From Streptomyces sp. CC208A (GTDB lineage Bacteria; Actinomycetota; Actinomycetes; Streptomycetales; Streptomycetaceae), in assembly GCF_030010625.1 (NCBI RefSeq), contig NZ_JASCXN010000047.1:1-44061 (forward strand): a DNA stretch of 44,061 nt. The letters are read 5' to 3'. Below the pieces are notes generated by a model. That model saw only the letters and a program-made list of their open reading frames with translations, did no database searches and was not told where the DNA came from. Positions 1-8,004 of the stretch are shown piece by piece. Position numbers and translations under genes: made by a program. The first letter of the stretch is position 1. The number at the start of each line of letters is the position of its first letter.

Positions 1-495
1 GACCAGACTGGTCTTGCCGGTGCCCGGAGGGCCGTAGAGCAGCACCGGCACGTCGGCGTCGCGCAGCCGGTTCAGCGCCTCGACGTCGGGCAGATCGGCC
101 AGCTCCCTCGGGTGGTAGAGCTGGCCCCCCGCGCGGCGGATCGGGCCGGTCCACCTGGGCGTGGCTGCTGCGGGAGTGGTCGTGCGGGCCGTGGCCGCCT
201 GGGCGCGGGGAGCGTGGGTGCCCGGTGGGCTGATCACAGCGGTTTGCGCGGCTGCGGCGGTCTTCGCGTTCGCGCGGAACTGCGGTTGCCCGGTTCCGCT
301 TTGGTCGGCCTCGCCGCGTCGCACCAGGGTGAGGGCGGCGTTGCGGACGGCGCCGTGGGAGTGGCCCAGCTGCCTGGCCATGTCCCCGATGGTGAGCGCG
401 TCCGCCGGCCGGTCGGCCAGCAGACGGGCCACCTTCGCCCTCAGCTCGCCGCCCTTGGTCCGCGCTGGACTGGTAGGCGCTCCGGGTGTGGTCAA
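1..495 (-). CDS. AAA+ ATPase with N-terminal helix-turn-helix, partial
   Basis: Only the first 165 codons are present; the gene continues past the left edge. Residues about 33-62 read as a helix-turn-helix (LTIGDMARQLGHSHGAV...). After a Pro/Ala-rich linker and the motif LYHPRELADLPDVEALNRL, the visible part ends in a Walker A motif, GPPGTGKT, at residues 155-162. This is the usual start of MoxR-like/AAA ATPases of actinomycete plasmids and phages. The start is TTG at 495: the frame has a stop at 508-510, and AAGGGA lies 8 nt upstream of the TTG. Its function is unknown; nucleotide-dependent remodelling of DNA or protein is the family expectation. Confidence 0.75.
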   Translation of the reverse strand, partial: MTTPGAPTSPARTKGGELRAKVARLLADRPADALTIGDMARQLGHSHGAVRNAALTLVRRGEADQSGTGQPQFRANAKTAAAAQTAVISPPGTHAPRAQAATARTTTPAAATPRWTGPIRRAGGQLYHPRELADLPDVEALNRLRDADVPVLLYGPPGTGKTSLV

Positions 496-507
496 AACGA
501 TGTCCCT

Positions 508-872
508 TCAACAGGTATGGGCGCGGGCGGGGCTGGCGATGCGCTGGAGGGGCTGGCCGCTCTCGGAGCGGATCACGGACTGCGCCGACACCGGAGACCG
601 GGCCAACCGGGGCGTACCGTCGGCGCTCACCGGCCGACCGAGGGCTCGGTACAGGTGCAGGGGATGACCGGCGAGCAGCTCGCTGACTGCCGAGCAGACC
701 CGTGCGCCTGCTCCGTACCGGGTTGTGTCGCTCGGCAGGCGCAGCCTGGCGCCTCTTCGAAGCCGTCCTGGAGCAGGATCCGCCGGGCGGCGGCGTTGTA
801 GCCGGTGGTGGTGATCTCACCGGTGATGGAGTGCCGGATCGTCATGAACGGATCTACTGGTGCTTCGGGCAA
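508..872 (-). pseudogene. Small hypothetical gene with an internal frameshift
   Basis: A TTG at 872 with AGGAG 7 nt upstream opens a frame reading MPEAPVDPFMTIRHSITG..., a start typical of short Streptomyces plasmid proteins. Near position 750 (after ...LQDGFEE) this frame becomes unlikely coding. The coding-like reading continues in another frame as ARLRLPSDTTRYGAGARV... and ends at TGA 508-510, 12 bp before the ATPase start. The 365-bp span is not a multiple of three, as expected for one indel. It may be a real decay mutation or a sequencing error. Function unknown. Confidence 0.45.
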
Positions 873-1071
873 GGAGGATCTCCTATCGGCGGTGGCGGGG
901 AAGCGGTGGGGTGTTGGGCGAACGCGCGGGCCCGAAGGTTCCAGCACATCAACGGCGCGTGGCTGGACCGCAAACGATGGGCGATGACTGCCGAGCTGCT
1001 CCAGGGCGGGTCTCACCGCCCCGCACCTGTCTGACTCGCCTTTCCGCACGTTCTGATGGCTGGGTGTACTA
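873..1071. other. Intergenic, nothing recognised
   Basis: About 200 bp between the upstream end of the frameshifted small gene and the left end of the IS. I see no convincing coding frame, RNA gene or repeat. The promoter of the 872 to 1 leftward genes may lie here, or may have been separated from its original context by the IS insertion. Confidence 0.4.
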
Positions 1072-1091
1072 CGGCCTGTCCGGTGGATCAT
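1072..1091 (+). repeat. IS5-type left inverted repeat
   Basis: The repeat CGGCCTGTCCGGTGGATCAT is matched by 3932-3951 on the other strand with a single T/C difference. The transposase stop (1088-1090) lies inside it. TA precedes it. Confidence 0.88.
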
Positions 1092-1543
1092 GTGCGGAGC
1101 CATAATCGGATTGCGGCGACGGTGACGGTGCCGTGGAAGACGTAGGCCCTTTTGTCGTACCTGGTCGCCACCGCGCGGAAGGTCTTGAGTCGGTTGATGG
1201 TGCGCTCGACCTCGTTGCGGCGCTTGTAGATCTCCTGGTCGAAGCCGGTGGGCCTGCCGCCCCGGCCGCCGCGGCGCTGGCGGTGGGCCCGCTGGTCGCG
1301 GCGTTCGGGGATGGTGTGCTTGATGTGGCGTCGGCGCAGGTGACGCCGGTTGCGGCGGGAGCTGTAGGCCTTATCGCCACCGAGGTGGTCGGGTCGTGTG
1401 CGGGGGCGGCCGCCGCCCGGACGTGGGACGCGGATGCGCTCCAGGACCGGGATCAGCTGCGGGGCGTCGCCCCACTGACCGGGTGTGACGAGCAGGGCCA
1501 GCGGGCGGCAGCCGCCTTCTCCGGCCAGGTGGATTTTGCTGGT
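1088..1543 (-). pseudogene. IS5-family transposase, C-terminal fragment
   Basis: The open minus-strand frame reads TSKIHLAGEGGCRPLALL... to ...VFHGTVTVAAIRLWLRT and stop. It holds the second catalytic Asp (GGDKAYSS) and the Glu region (YKRRNEVERTINRLK) of the DDE transposase. There is no start codon; the frame is cut by the group II intron at 1543/1544. Joined to the upstream block it restores the family sequence GRSRGGL-TSKIHLA, so the two blocks were one gene before the intron arrived. Confidence 0.88.
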
Positions 1544-2124
1544 CTTGTGTCCTGAACATCAAAGGGAGTTGGTAGTAGGACAGCTTCTGGAAATGGTGCT
1601 GTGCGAGAGATGAAGGTTTGGCCCTTCGGAGTCGCCCTGCGGGGGGAGGCTCCAAACCGCCTCATGCTGCGTTGGCTGAAGACCGTCGTGGTGAGCGATG
1701 AGGAAAAGGCGTCGTAAGAGGCGTCAGGTGGGGACTGGAAAGGCGAACGCAAGTGAATCGCTGCTGACGTGTCGAAAAAGATAAAGGCGGCATCGAAACC
1801 GGGGTGTGACCAGAATCCCGGGATGAGCCTGGCGGGTGCCCGTCTATTGGCCAGGTGGTGCCCGGCATGTAGGCGACGCGAGTCCAGTCTGCTGCTTTCG
1901 CATGGAACAGGAGAAGGCAGGTCCCGACACGCCCCGCCATGTCGCGGGGGAGAGGGAGTGCCCCAAGTGGCGGACACCGCAAGGGGTCGAGTACCGACGC
2001 GGGACCTGCTGGCGGACCGGCTCGTAGTAGTGACGAAGCCCCTGTAACGGGGGTGGAGCGAAGGGGCCGGGTCGTTCGTGACTGTGTTGATCACATCAAC
2101 CGGACTGCGTCCGGGAGGAGTGCG

Positions 2125-3384
2125 ATGGGCCAGTTGAAGTCTCAGATCAAGCCGTTTGATATCTCGAAGTGGGAAGTCAAGGAGGCGTGGGAGGAAGTCA
2201 GGGCGAACAAGGGTGCACCCGGTGTGGATGGGCAGAGCATCGAAGACTTCGAGAAGGACCTGAAGAACAATCTTTACAAGGTCTGGAACCGAATGTCATC
2301 GGGCTCGTACTTCCCGCCTCCGGTGCGCGGGGTGGAGATTCCCAAGCCGCACGGCGGTGGCACGAGAATACTCGGTATTCCCGCTGTCGCCGATCGCGTG
2401 GCCCAGACCGTGGTGGCCCGGCATCTGATGCGAAGGGTGGATCCAATTTTCCACCCTGACAGCTACGGATACCGGCCCGGACGGTCCGCCTTGGACGCAG
2501 TGGAAAGGTGCCGGGAGCGCTGCTGGAAGCGGGACTGGGTGGTGGAGTTCGACATCACCAAGTTCTTCGACAGCGTGCCTTGGGACCTGCTGGTCAAGGC
2601 GATGGAAGCTCACACTGACGCCGTTTGGGTGAAATTGTATGTGCGGCGGTGGCTCCATGCACCGCTCGCCATGCCCGACGGCTCTCTGCTGGAACGGGAG
2701 TGCGGAACCCCGCAAGGGGCGCCGGTCTCTCCTGTGTTGGCGAACCTGTTCCTGCACTATGCGTTTGATGCCTGGATGGCACGGGAGTTCCCGAACATCT
2801 GGTTCGAACGGTATGCGGACGACGCGGTCCTGCACTGCGTCACCGAGCGTCAGGCCCGGCAGGTACTGGCGGCGCTCATGGACAGGATGGCCGAGGTCGG
2901 ACTGCGCTTGCACCCGGCCAAGACCCGGCTCGTGTACTGCAAAGACGGCAGACGTCGCGGCTCCTTCGAGCACACGGCGTTCACCTTCCTCGGCTACACG
3001 TTCCGAGCCAGACAGAACCGGGATCGTTACGGCAAGTCATTCCAGTCGTTCGATCCTGCTGTCAGTAGGGACGCCCTGAACAAGATGGGACGGGAAGTGC
3101 GCTCCTGGCACTTGCACACCCGTTCGGATCTTTCCTTCAAGGAGCTTGCCCGCAGGATTAACCCTGTCGTGGCCGGCTGGATCAACTACTACGGCCGGTT
3201 CAGGCTGTGGGAGTTGAACCCCTTCTTGATGCGCATCAACGCCTACCTGGTGCGCTGGATCCGCCAGAAGTACAAGCGGCTTGCGGCTGAACGGAGAGCC
3301 ATCGCGAAGATGCAGGAGATCGCCCGAAGATATCCCCGCATGTTCGCTCATTGGCGCTGCACCGTTGCAGCCGTGATGACCTGA
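2125..3384 (+). CDS. ltrA: Group II intron reverse transcriptase/maturase
   Basis: A 419-aa protein. It has the reverse transcriptase fingers and palm: VDGQS near residue 34, GYRPGRSA 115-122, FDITKFFD 142-149, CGTPQGAPVSPVLANL near 193-208 and the catalytic YADD at 230-233. FLGYTFRA and a GIIM-type maturase region (RRINPVVAGWINYYGRF near 343-359, VRWIRQKYKRL) follow. It ends soon after MFAHWR, without an H-N-H endonuclease domain. The start is ATG at 2125 with GGGAGGAG 5 nt upstream; the frame is open further up but without such a site. It would bind its intron RNA, assist splicing and copy it into DNA by target-primed reverse transcription. Confidence 0.92.
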   Translation: MGQLKSQIKPFDISKWEVKEAWEEVRANKGAPGVDGQSIEDFEKDLKNNLYKVWNRMSSGSYFPPPVRGVEIPKPHGGGTRILGIPAVADRVAQTVVARHLMRRVDPIFHPDSYGYRPGRSALDAVERCRERCWKRDWVVEFDITKFFDSVPWDLLVKAMEAHTDAVWVKLYVRRWLHAPLAMPDGSLLERECGTPQGAPVSPVLANLFLHYAFDAWMAREFPNIWFERYADDAVLHCVTERQARQVLAALMDRMAEVGLRLHPAKTRLVYCKDGRRRGSFEHTAFTFLGYTFRARQNRDRYGKSFQSFDPAVSRDALNKMGREVRSWHLHTRSDLSFKELARRINPVVAGWINYYGRFRLWELNPFLMRINAYLVRWIRQKYKRLAAERRAIAKMQEIARRYPRMFAHWRCTVAAVMT

Positions 3385-3399
3385 CGAACAGAACGACAA

Positions 3400-3472
3400 G
3401 AGCCGTGTAACGGGAGACTGTTACGCACGGATCTGTGAGAGCCGGGAGGTGAGATTCCTCCCGGCTACTCGG
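3400..3472 (+). ncRNA. Group II intron domains V and VI
   Basis: Domain V is the 34-nt hairpin at 3400-3433 (begins GAGCCGTGTAAC, ends TTACGCACGGATC), with the catalytic AGC triad at 3401-3403. Domain VI follows as a hairpin with stem GCCGGGAGG (3441-3449) and CCTCCCGGC (3457-3465), and an A in CTAC (3467) that could be the branch point. The hairpins begin 16 nt after the maturase stop, the normal position. Confidence 0.85.
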
Positions 3473-3897
3473 CAGTCCGCCCCGGGAGCGTCCCAGTGCC
3501 TCATCGGGGCGGTGGTGGCGGGGCGTCGTCCTTTTCCCGGGACGCGGGGCGTTGTGCGGCGGGCGCCGGCGGCGTGCTGGTGGGCGCGGCAGGCGGTGGA
3601 GTCCACGCTGACCATGCTCCAGTCCAGCCGACCCTCGGCGTCCGCGTCGGCCTGCAGCGCGTGCAGGATCCTGTCCCACGTGCCGTCCGCCGACCAGCGT
3701 CGATGCCGCTCGTAGACGGTCTTCCAGCTCCCGAACCGCGCGGGCAGGTCCCGCCACGGCACACCCGTGCGCAACCGGAACAGCACCCCGTTGATCACCC
3801 TGCGGTGATCGTTCCACCGCCCACCCCGCCGGCCCATCTGGGGTAAGAGCGGCTCCAGCCGGGCCCACTCTGCATTCGTCAGATCACCTCGTCCCAT
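3473..3897 (-). pseudogene. IS5-family transposase, N-terminal fragment
   Basis: The ATG at 3897 opens MGRGDLTNAEWARLEPLLP..., then GVPWRDLPARFGSWKTVYERHRRW and the first catalytic Asp in VSVDSTACRAHQHAAGA. The frame changes at a run of four A (minus strand, 3535-3532). After a -1 slip there the reading becomes ...DEALGRSRGGL, the conserved continuation, so the intact gene probably used programmed -1 frameshifting (ORFA/ORFB). The protein is interrupted by the intron at 3472/3473. Confidence 0.85.
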
Positions 3898-3920
3898 ACG
3901 AGGCCAACGAACCGCAGCCC

Positions 3921-5258
3921 TCAGCTATCCCATGATCCGCCGGACAGGCCGTAACAACGGCGATGAACGTTTCTCCTTCGACGAGCGGGGTGAGAGCGGG
4001 ACGGCGGGGTGGAGGTGCGGCGGTGGCGGCCGGGCCGGCGGCGGGGGCCGAGCGCGGGTCGGGAAAGCGCGAAGACGGCGACGGCGAGGACGGCGCCGGC
4101 GACGGGCAGCGTGGACAGGACCAGGAGATGGCCGGCGAACCTGCCGGCGAGGGCGGTGCCGGCGGCCTGCCCGGTGCCGACGGCGAGGATCAGCCACGCG
4201 TACGCCTCGGTGGCCCGCGAGGCGGGGGCGAGGGTGTCGACCGTCTCGAACCCGGAGGTGATGGCCATGGTGAGGAACAGCCCCGGAAGAGCGGCGGCGC
4301 CGATCGCGGCCTGCGGCCCGGGCTGGGCGAGGAGGCCCAGCCATCCAGCGGCGAACAGGGCTGCGGTGACGATGAGTTGCGTTCCGGGCGCGGCTCGGCG
4401 GGGAAGGCGGGCGAAGAGCAGCCCACCGAGGAACGAACCGGTGGAGAACGCGGCGGGCAGCACGCCGGTCAGCCAGCCGGTGTCGTGCGCCTCGGCCATG
4501 GCCGCGGCCCACACGGTCAGCGCGCCCAGGGCGAAGCCGATGCCGGCAAGCCCGGTGCACAGCAGCACCAGACCACCGCTCGCCAGACGCGGCCCCTCCC
4601 CTCGGCGGACAGCGGCCTCGCCGATGGGGCGGGGGCGCCAGGTACGCGAGGGTGCGGAGGTGAGGACGACGGTGGCCCCGAGCAGGCCGAGCACGGCGGT
4701 GGCGAGCAGGGCGGCGTCGGCGCCGTACGCGGCAGCGAGCCAGGTGGCCAGCAGCGGGCCGGTGACATAGAGCAGGCCCTGGGAGCCGGTGTCGAGGGCC
4801 TGGATCACCTTCCTCTGCCCCGGGTCGGTCACGACCGTCTGCCACAAAGACCTCAACCCTGATTCCAACGGCGGACTCGCCACGCCGGCGAGCGCGACGG
4901 TGGCGGCGACGGCCCACATGCTGCCGTCCGCTCCGATCACGGGCAGGGCGAGCAGGCTGCCGTTGGCGACGGCAGCGGCAGGTGCGCTCACCCGGGTCTG
5001 CCCGTGCCGGTCCATGAGCCGGCCCTTGACCGGCTGGGCCAGGCCGGACGCCAGCCCGTACACGGCGGCGAGCGTGCTGGCCGCCGTCAGCGACCCGCCG
5101 GCGGCGGTCACCCACAACACCAGGGCGACGGGGATCATGCCGCTGGGCATCCGGCCGGTCAGGGTGCCGGCCAGCAGGCGTACGACGTGGCGCGTGCCCA
5201 GAACGGCCCGGTAGGTCACGGGCGGCGGGGCGGGGGTGGGGCGTTCGGCCAGGAGCAA
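3921..5258 (-). CDS. MFS transporter with 3' end replaced by IS
   Basis: A 445-aa hydrophobic protein with about 12 membrane segments. The cytoplasmic loop motif GRLMDRHGQTRV follows transmembrane segment 2, as in drug/H+ antiporter MFS proteins. The native C-terminus is lost: after the basic tail (...RRRPGRHRR) the last residues YGLSGGSWDS are coded by the IS terminal repeat, which also provides the stop. All transmembrane segments seem kept, so it may still work. The start is TTG at 5258; GGAAAG lies 12 nt upstream and the frame is closed by TGA 42 nt further up. The substrate is unknown. Another MFS gene lies at 27925. Confidence 0.82.
   Translation of the reverse strand: MLLAERPTPAPPPVTYRAVLGTRHVVRLLAGTLTGRMPSGMIPVALVLWVTAAGGSLTAASTLAAVYGLASGLAQPVKGRLMDRHGQTRVSAPAAAVANGSLLALPVIGADGSMWAVAATVALAGVASPPLESGLRSLWQTVVTDPGQRKVIQALDTGSQGLLYVTGPLLATWLAAAYGADAALLATAVLGLLGATVVLTSAPSRTWRPRPIGEAAVRRGEGPRLASGGLVLLCTGLAGIGFALGALTVWAAAMAEAHDTGWLTGVLPAAFSTGSFLGGLLFARLPRRAAPGTQLIVTAALFAAGWLGLLAQPGPQAAIGAAALPGLFLTMAITSGFETVDTLAPASRATEAYAWLILAVGTGQAAGTALAGRFAGHLLVLSTLPVAGAVLAVAVFALSRPALGPRRRPGRHRRTSTPPSRSHPARRRRNVHRRCYGLSGGSWDS
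3932..3951 (-). repeat. IS5-type right inverted repeat
   Basis: Partner of 1072-1091 with one mismatch, followed by TA at 3952-3953. It lies inside the last codons of the MFS reading frame and supplies its final residues. Confidence 0.88.
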
Positions 5259-5317
5259 GGCGAGCGGGGACTTTCCGGGAGGAGCGGAGGCGGAGGCTCA
5301 CCGCGGCCGGGGCTGGT

Positions 5318-6472
5318 CTACAGGCGGCGGCGCGGGACGCGGGGCGGTGTGGCCGTGGCGGGTGCGGGCGGCGGGGTGGTCCGCCCGGTGGGCGGGGGCT
5401 TGATGTGCCGGGGCTGCGGGGTGCGGTGCGGGGGCAGGACGGCGATGGTGTCCTCGAAGGCGTCCAGCGCCTGCCGGAGCTGGCGGTCCAGGAGGTCGGT
5501 CTGGACGATCAGGCCCCGCAGCCGCACGGAGAGGTCCCGGCCGGCGACCGTCTCGGTGGCAAGCGCGAAGTCGGCGCATTCGCCGAGGAGGTCGGAGAGC
5601 TGGGAGAGGTGGCAGGGGCCGGTGCCGTCGCTGGCCACATGGCCGATGGCCTCGGCGACCGCCTGGCTGTGCGTGGCGCCGACGACGCCCTCGATGAGAT
5701 CGGCCAGCGCCGGAATCGTGCCCGCGCCTTTGGAGAATCGTCCGCGCGGGTGCAGGACGCCGGGTTGGACGGGCGGCGGCAGGGCGGCCAGGGCCTGGTC
5801 GTAGGTGTCGTACCGGCCAAGCACCCGCATCGTGGTGCTGTCGACGTCCCCGGCGACGATGAGCACGCAGTCCTTGGCGGGCTCGTCGAGGTGCGGGACC
5901 CCGACGACGGTGAGCTGTCGGCCCGAGGCGTCGTACCGGGACTCGTACAGGTACATCATGTGGCGGCGCCGGATGTCCTGGGCGTGGGCGGCCCACAGTT
6001 CCTCCTCGGCGGCGGGGAGTTCGGGCCCGGGCAGCGGCGGTGTGTCCTGGACGGCGAGGTCCTTGAGGAACGTCGCGCGCTCGGCCCAGGTGGCCTGGCA
6101 CTGGTGCAGGACCGCGGTGCCGTCGCTGGTCTGGTGAGGGAGGCGGTCGCGGGCCAGGTCCGCGGCGGCTTCCAGGTCGTCCACGAGCAGGTCCCATCCG
6201 GCAAGGTGCCGTGAGGGAGGCTGCAGCCGCAGGGCGGCGCGAGCACGGTCGATGAGAACAGCGGTGTGCGGGAGCAGGTCGGCGAACGCCTCGGTCTGCT
6301 CCCGGTACCGTTCGGCCTCGATCTTCCGCTCCACGGCGACGTGGTCGGGCCAGCCGATGCCGTACCGGGCCTGTCTGGCGGCTTTGTCGGCGCGGGACTT
6401 GAGCTCCGAGTACCGGGCGGCGTAAGTGGTCAGGGCGCCGATCGCGGCCTCGGCGGCGGGCGGTGAGCTGAT
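5318..6472 (-). CDS. Hypothetical helical protein, probable ATC start
   Basis: A 384-aa protein, mostly helical and charged (TTYAARYSELKSRADKAARQ near the N-terminus), with a Pro-rich C-terminal tail. The coding frame has no ATG, GTG or TTG at its upstream end. The only well-placed start is ATC at 6472 (GGAG 5 nt upstream), reading SSPPAAEAAIGALTT. Alternatively a GTG at 6507 overlaps the upstream stop (GTGA) and an indel near 6455 changes frame. The C-terminal part (LSQLSDLLGECADFA...) resembles helical segments in the proteins at 7582, 8001 and 9804. Function unknown. Confidence 0.65.
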   Translation of the reverse strand: MSSPPAAEAAIGALTTYAARYSELKSRADKAARQARYGIGWPDHVAVERKIEAERYREQTEAFADLLPHTAVLIDRARAALRLQPPSRHLAGWDLLVDDLEAAADLARDRLPHQTSDGTAVLHQCQATWAERATFLKDLAVQDTPPLPGPELPAAEEELWAAHAQDIRRRHMMYLYESRYDASGRQLTVVGVPHLDEPAKDCVLIVAGDVDSTTMRVLGRYDTYDQALAALPPPVQPGVLHPRGRFSKGAGTIPALADLIEGVVGATHSQAVAEAIGHVASDGTGPCHLSQLSDLLGECADFALATETVAGRDLSVRLRGLIVQTDLLDRQLRQALDAFEDTIAVLPPHRTPQPRHIKPPPTGRTTPPPAPATATPPRVPRRRL

Positions 6473-6503
6473 GGAATCTCCGTAAGGTCGAATGGGGGCC
6501 GGG

Positions 6504-7595
6504 TCACCGGCGTGGTGCTGGGGAGGAAGAGCGGGGTGCGGGCGGCAGCGCCCGCATGGGACCGGCGGCAAGGGGGGCCTTCGCGGCGGCCGGTTGGGTG
6601 TTCTCGACGGTGCGCAGCGCCAGTTCGACCAGTCGGTCGCCGCCCTCGGCCAGCCACCAGGCCAGCAGGTCGGGATGCGGCGCGACCGGCACCGGACCGG
6701 TGCCGGTGTCCGGCGCGACGGCGATGTCGTCCGCCTGCTGCAGGAAGGCCGTCTCGTGCTCGTCGAGTGTGCCCAGGTCGCGCACGGCCGCGATGACGAT
6801 CGGCGCGGAGTCGGTGAACCGGGCGAAGGCGTCGACGAGGAGCGGCGGGGCGGGGTCGGGCACGGTGCCGTCCGGGAACGTCTCGTGCGCCCAGGCGAGG
6901 GTGTCGGCCATATCGGAGGCACGGGTGTGGAGCACAGCGCGCGTGTAGACCGGGAGGAGACGGGTGTGGATCAGGTGTGCTGCCGAGGGAGCATCCGGCT
7001 GCACGGTCACGCCAGGCGGCGGGGTGACGAGCAGCTCGTGGCTGAGGTCGATCGGCAGGAGAGCGCCGACGTGGTAGACGTCGAGGCGGGGGTCCTTGAG
7101 AACGACGAGTTCGGTTCCGTCGTCGCGCTTGAGGATGGCCGCCCGCGGCACGCGGTGATGGTCCAGCGTGTCGGCGACGTGCCCGGTGCTCCACAGGCAG
7201 GCCGCGAGGTCCTCCTGCCACACGCGCAGCGAGTAGTTCTCGACCCGGGCGGTCCACGCTCCCGGCAGGTGCTCGATCACGTCGAGGGCGAAGTCCCCGA
7301 TGTACCGCTCGGGGCTCGGGGCCAGTTGTATTCCGGCGGTCTCGGCGAGGACACGGAGGGCGAGCATCACCTCGCGGGCACGGTCGAGGTCGTCCAGCGG
7401 CAGGGCGTGGTAACCGCTCTTGGCCTTCTGGAACCCGGCGAGCTCCATGAGGGTGCCCGCCCAGCGCCAGTTGTCGCCGTCGACGTGTCCGACGACACCG
7501 TCGCGATCGCTGGTGAACAAGGTGATCTGGGTGGAGGAGTGCGCGACGGCGCTGCCAGGGCTGCCGGTGAGGCGCGTAAGTTCACTGGGGTTCAG
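6504..7595 (-). CDS. Hypothetical plasmid protein, probable CTG start
   Basis: A 363-aa protein. The N-terminal part holds the motif GFQKAKSGYHALP...AREVMLALRVLAE, then a domain with FALDVIEHLPGAW and LWSTGHVADT. The same pair of domains recurs in the 10316-11194 protein, in reverse order. There is no standard start near the front: CTG at 7595 has GAGAGGA about 9 nt upstream and reads NPSELTRLTGSPGSAV. TTG at 7520 would cut 25 conserved-looking residues. It overlaps the upstream gene by 14 bp, so translation is probably coupled. No catalytic motif seen; function unknown. Confidence 0.7.
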   Translation of the reverse strand: MNPSELTRLTGSPGSAVAHSSTQITLFTSDRDGVVGHVDGDNWRWAGTLMELAGFQKAKSGYHALPLDDLDRAREVMLALRVLAETAGIQLAPSPERYIGDFALDVIEHLPGAWTARVENYSLRVWQEDLAACLWSTGHVADTLDHHRVPRAAILKRDDGTELVVLKDPRLDVYHVGALLPIDLSHELLVTPPPGVTVQPDAPSAAHLIHTRLLPVYTRAVLHTRASDMADTLAWAHETFPDGTVPDPAPPLLVDAFARFTDSAPIVIAAVRDLGTLDEHETAFLQQADDIAVAPDTGTGPVPVAPHPDLLAWWLAEGGDRLVELALRTVENTQPAAAKAPLAAGPMRALPPAPRSSSPAPRR

Positions 7596-8004
7596 CGGGG
7601 ATATTCCTCTCGGCGGGGCGCCCGGGCGCGCTGGCCTGGGCGTGGAAGGCGGTGAGCAGGTCGATGCCGAGCGGGTAGAGCTGCCGGTCGGCGATGTCGA
7701 GAAGGTCGCCGGCGCGCAGGTAGCGCTCGGCGAGCGCGGGCTGCCCGTGCTCGCGGCACCAGGAGCCAGCGGTCCGAAGGACGTCCCGCAGGGCCAGGAG
7801 CGTGCTCGTGTCGGTGCCGGTCAGGGCATCGAGCAGGACGTGGACCTGGGCGGCGGACCGCGCGGTGGGCAGGTGCTGTGTCCAGGCCCGTACGGTCTCG
7901 GCCGGATCGGGCAGTGCGAGCGCGGCGAGGAAGGGGAGGGCCTCGGCGCGGGCCCGCCGGCGCAGCTCGGTCCCGGACGGCGCCTCAGGACGGTCCGGGT
8001 TCAC
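7582..8004 (-). CDS. Small hypothetical helical protein
   Basis: A 140-aa protein starting at GTG 8004, which overlaps the stop of the upstream gene (GTGA), a sign of coupled translation. It looks all-helical (AWTQHLPTARSAAQVHVLLD, TLLALRDVLRTA). The segment LLDALTGTDTSTLLALRDVL lines up loosely with LAQGDDSLLRPVADLL in the 8001 protein and VLDGNDGLLTRLGEFF in the 9804 protein, suggesting a duplicated helical domain. Function unknown. Confidence 0.75.
   Translation of the reverse strand: MNPDRPEAPSGTELRRRARAEALPFLAALALPDPAETVRAWTQHLPTARSAAQVHVLLDALTGTDTSTLLALRDVLRTAGSWCREHGQPALAERYLRAGDLLDIADRQLYPLGIDLLTAFHAQASAPGRPAERNIPAEPQ

Larger units (their letters stand above)
1544..3472 (+). mobile_element. 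Group II intron inserted in the IS transposase
   Basis: This is the roughly 1929-bp insert between the two transposase halves. It carries a reverse transcriptase/maturase gene (2125-3384) followed by typical domain V and VI hairpins (3400-3470). The limits come from restoring the transposase reading GGL-TSKIH and are uncertain by several bases: GTGTC, near the usual GUGYG 5' end, begins at 1547, and an AC near the expected 3' end lies at 3467-3468. The intron is on the strand opposite to the transposase, so splicing cannot repair the transposase message. Bases 1544-2124 hold the 5' ribozyme domains and no other gene. Confidence 0.85.
1072..3951 (-). mobile_element. IS5-family (IS427-like) insertion sequence carrying a group II intron
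   Basis: The ends are 20-bp inverted repeats (CGGCCTGTCCGGYGGATCAT; 1072-1091 and 3932-3951) differing at one base. TA flanks both sides (1070-1071 and 3952-3953), fitting the TA target duplication of IS427-type elements. Without the inserted intron the element would be about 951 bp, a normal size. The transposase reads on the minus strand in two blocks (3473-3897 and 1088-1543), separated by about 1.93 kb of plus-strand group II intron. The right end lies inside the 3' part of an MFS gene. The split reading frame means the copy cannot make its own transposase. Confidence 0.88.
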
